This document shows, in pieces, positions 5,779 to 6,683 of a DNA stretch of 6,683 nt. The DNA is from SOKG01 sp964502665. GTDB taxonomy: Bacteria; Chloroflexota; Dehalococcoidia; SZUA-161. Location of the stretch: contig CAZCXP010000138.1 in assembly GCA_964502665.1 (NCBI GenBank), forward strand, positions 1 through 6,683, given 5' to 3'. Made by a program: the position numbers and the translations under genes. How positions within the stretch are numbered: position 1 is the stretch's first letter; each line of letters starts with the position of its first letter. The notes beneath the pieces were generated by a model, which saw nothing but the letters and a program-made list of their open reading frames with translations, made no database searches and had not been told where the DNA came from.

Positions 5779-6276
5779 CTACGTCCTACTAGTGCGTTTG
5801 CCAGGCTCACCCGTTTGTCGAACAAGCCGAGGAACAAGCGCCCAGCCTATTGACCACCCGCCATCCCTCTTGCCAAGGTACACTACCCCACCCATGCTAA
5901 ATCTAACCACTTCCTTCTCGGGGTCGCCCAAGATAAGCAAAGCCGTTAACCTGCTCAAATGGGGGAGATGCCCCACGAGCATGAGCGGCTTCCCCGCCTG
6001 CTGTATTAGTCGCTTCGCCTCCTCAGGATCGTCCATAGGACCGAGACCGGCCTGCTCCGACACCCCTTCGGGAGGCACCAGATGCTGAGCAAGGATCTCC
6101 GCCGTTTGTTTCGCCCTGAGCCTGCCAGAATGCAGAATCCGGGAGACCTCTACTCCCAAACCGGCAACATAACGCGCTATTGATTCTACTTCAGTCCTAC
6201 CATTGTCTGTCAAGGGCCGCTCGGCATCCTCCGGCTCTGGCTTAGCTTCCCCGTGCTGTACCAGATACACTTCCAT
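5779..6276 (-). CDS. sixA: SixA-like phosphohistidine phosphatase (histidine phosphatase superfamily)
   Basis: A 165-residue cytosolic protein of the SixA branch of the histidine phosphatase superfamily (E. coli SixA about 160 residues). E. coli SixA removes phosphate from histidine on phosphotransfer proteins; the substrate here is unknown. Seen: YLVQHGEAKP (4-13) with phospho-accepting His8, RPLTDNG (20-26), SGRLRAKQTAE with Arg54, and VGHLPHLSRL with the second catalytic His103. The usual RHG is QHG: Gln7 replaces the arginine that normally contacts phosphate, a change I recall in other SixA-like proteins. The ATG at 6306 would add 10 residues and leave almost no leader after the -10 box, so ATG 6276 is preferred; it gives the family-typical N-terminus, though no clear Shine-Dalgarno is seen. 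First gene of the operon with two PAC2 genes. Confidence 0.9.
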   Translation of the reverse strand: MEVYLVQHGEAKPEPEDAERPLTDNGRTEVESIARYVAGLGVEVSRILHSGRLRAKQTAEILAQHLVPPEGVSEQAGLGPMDDPEEAKRLIQQAGKPLMLVGHLPHLSRLTALLILGDPEKEVVRFSMGGVVYLGKRDGGWSIGWALVPRLVRQTGEPGKRTSRT

Positions 6277-6317
6277 ATTGAGTCTCGAGTGATGTTTTCC
6301 CGTCATCTGTTTTTGAT

Positions 6318-6347
6318 ATTATACCAACAATCAGGCATCCAACCCAA
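6318..6347 (-). promoter_or_regulatory. Promoter of the sixA-PAC2-PAC2 operon
   Basis: On the minus strand TATAAT (6323-6318) is preceded directly by TGG, making an extended -10. TTGGGT (6347-6342, 3 of 6) is 18 nt upstream. Transcription would start near 6311, giving a leader of about 35 nt to ATG 6276. This is the best promoter match in the window with usual spacing. Confidence 0.55.
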
Positions 6348-6361
6348 TATGCGTGCGAAGG

Positions 6362-6403
6362 GGGTCAAGGGTCAGGCAAAGGAGAACCTGGGTCAGGAAC
6401 CTG
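6362..6403. repeat. Cluster of short GGGTCA direct repeats with nested inverted CCTG/CAGG
   Basis: GGGTCA occurs at 6362-6367, 6369-6374 and 6390-6395. The last copy lies in CCTGGGTCAGGAACCTG (6387-6403), where CCTG, CAGG and CCTG alternate as nested inverted repeats and AACCTG is repeated (6385-6390, 6398-6403). It lies upstream of the sixA promoter and could be a protein-binding site or chance. Confidence 0.4.
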
Positions 6404-6490
6404 TGGTGCTCAGGCTAGGCAAGAACAGCCAAGCAACCAGACATTCAGGAACAAAACCGCTCAGGCGATCATCACCGCTGCAACCAGGCG

Positions 6491-6518
6491 AGTCAACGGG
6501 TGCGATGCTGGGTTGACT
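6491..6518. repeat. 7-bp inverted repeat overlapping the tRNA -35 candidate
   Basis: AGTCAAC (6491-6497) and GTTGACT (6512-6518) are exact inverted copies with 14 nt between them. Each arm contains a TTGACT -35-like hexamer, one on each strand. This could be an operator or a divergent promoter pair. Confidence 0.5.
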
Positions 6519-6541
6519 TTTGACCCAATTTCCCTCAAAAT
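6513..6541 (+). promoter_or_regulatory. Possible promoter of the tRNA genes
   Basis: TTGACT (6513-6518, 5 of 6) and CAAAAT (6536-6541, 4 of 6) are 17 nt apart. Transcription would start near 6548, about 42 nt before tRNA-Trp. The -10 is weak. Confidence 0.4.
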
Positions 6542-6589
6542 ATGCTCGCAGAAGATAGAAGCTGAGAACAGATTTGTTCAGGTTCAAAC

Positions 6590-6666
6590 AGGGGTGTAGC
6601 TCAGTCAGGTAGAGCGGCGGTCTCCAAAACCGTTGGTCGTGGGTTCGAATCCTGCCACCCCTGCCA
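6590..6666 (+). tRNA. tRNA-Trp (anticodon CCA)
   Basis: A complete 77-nt cloverleaf. The acceptor AGGGGTG pairs over 7 bp with CACCCCT (6656-6662). The D arm is GCTC/GAGC. The anticodon stem is GCGGT/ACCGT with one G-T pair, and its loop CTCCAAA gives anticodon CCA for UGG codons. The variable loop is 5 nt, and the T arm GTGGG/CCTGC with TTCGAAT loop has two wobble pairs. The discriminator is G (6663) and CCA is encoded (6664-6666). A1-U72 plus G73 is the bacterial tRNA-Trp pattern; archaeal and eukaryotic versions have G1-C72 and A73. Confidence 0.96.
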
Positions 6667-6667
6667 T

Positions 6668-6683
6668 GCCGAGGTGGTGGAAT
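6668..6683 (+). tRNA. Start of a tRNA-Leu, cut by the window edge
   Basis: GCCGAGGTGGTGGAAT matches the first 16 nt of common bacterial tRNA-Leu genes (acceptor GCCGAGG, then TG and GTGG). It begins one base after the CCA of tRNA-Trp, so the two are surely on one transcript. The anticodon lies outside the window. Confidence 0.75.

Larger units (their letters stand above)
6277..6589. other. Non-coding stretch between the sixA operon and tRNA-Trp
   Basis: 313 nt with no convincing gene. It holds the sixA-operon promoter at 6347-6318, a cluster of short GGGTCA/TCAGG repeats around 6362-6403, an inverted repeat at 6491-6518 and a possible tRNA promoter. Small open frames on both strands here encode proteins with no recognisable motif or ribosome site and are not called. 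Confidence 0.6.

Noticed and set aside
5657..6088. 143-residue plus-strand open frame
   Set aside because: It is antisense to sixA and PAC2 protein 3, which both have clear family motifs; composition is low-complexity Ser/Pro/Arg.
6253..6587. Small open frames on both strands between sixA and tRNA-Trp
   Set aside because: There are no motifs or ribosome sites, they overlap the promoter and repeats, and the products have unstructured composition.
1..6683. CRISPR array, insertion sequence, prophage or toxin-antitoxin module
   Set aside because: There are no regularly spaced repeats, transposase or integrase motifs, or small paired toxin genes. The tRNA genes at the right edge could be an attachment site, but no integrase is visible.

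Overview
The window reads as chromosomal DNA of a bacterium. The tRNA-Trp has the bacterial identity pattern (A1-U72 pair, G73 discriminator, encoded CCA). Several genes have purine-rich Shine-Dalgarno sites, and a TG-TATAAT promoter precedes the minus-strand operon. No lineage can be proven from the sequence. The mix of several PAC2-family proteins, a SixA with QHG in place of RHG and a SIRT6-like sirtuin makes me think of Chloroflexota (Dehalococcoidia-like), but this is a guess.

Layout from left to right. Positions 1-687 (minus) hold an SDR oxidoreductase whose C-terminus lies outside the window. It is divergent from a small dimeric alpha/beta-barrel protein at 935-1267 (plus). A plus-strand group follows: a Sir2-family deacylase resembling SIRT6/7 (about 1381-2085), a PAC2-family protein 14 nt later (2100-2987), and, after a perfect 32-bp palindrome (3012-3043), an ADP-ribosylglycohydrolase of ARH3 type (3059-4015). 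Convergent with it on the minus strand is an operon read from 6276 down to 4033: SixA-like phosphohistidine phosphatase, then two further PAC2-family proteins. The first pair of genes is 14 nt apart and the last pair overlaps by 17 nt. Beyond the operon promoter lies 313 nt of non-coding DNA with short repeats, then tRNA-Trp and the first 16 nt of a tRNA-Leu.

The main biological interest is the plus-strand group. Sirtuins consume NAD+ and release O-acyl-ADP-ribose (some also ADP-ribosylate proteins). ARH3 enzymes hydrolyse O-acetyl-ADP-ribose and remove ADP-ribose from proteins. A writer or producer and an eraser of the same chemistry therefore sit on one probable transcript with a PAC2 protein, and two more PAC2 proteins are convergent next door. 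The known bacterial SirTM/macrodomain operons pair a sirtuin with a macrodomain eraser; here an ARH3 would fill that place. The enzyme family assignments rest on clear motifs. The joint pathway and any role for the PAC2 proteins are inference.
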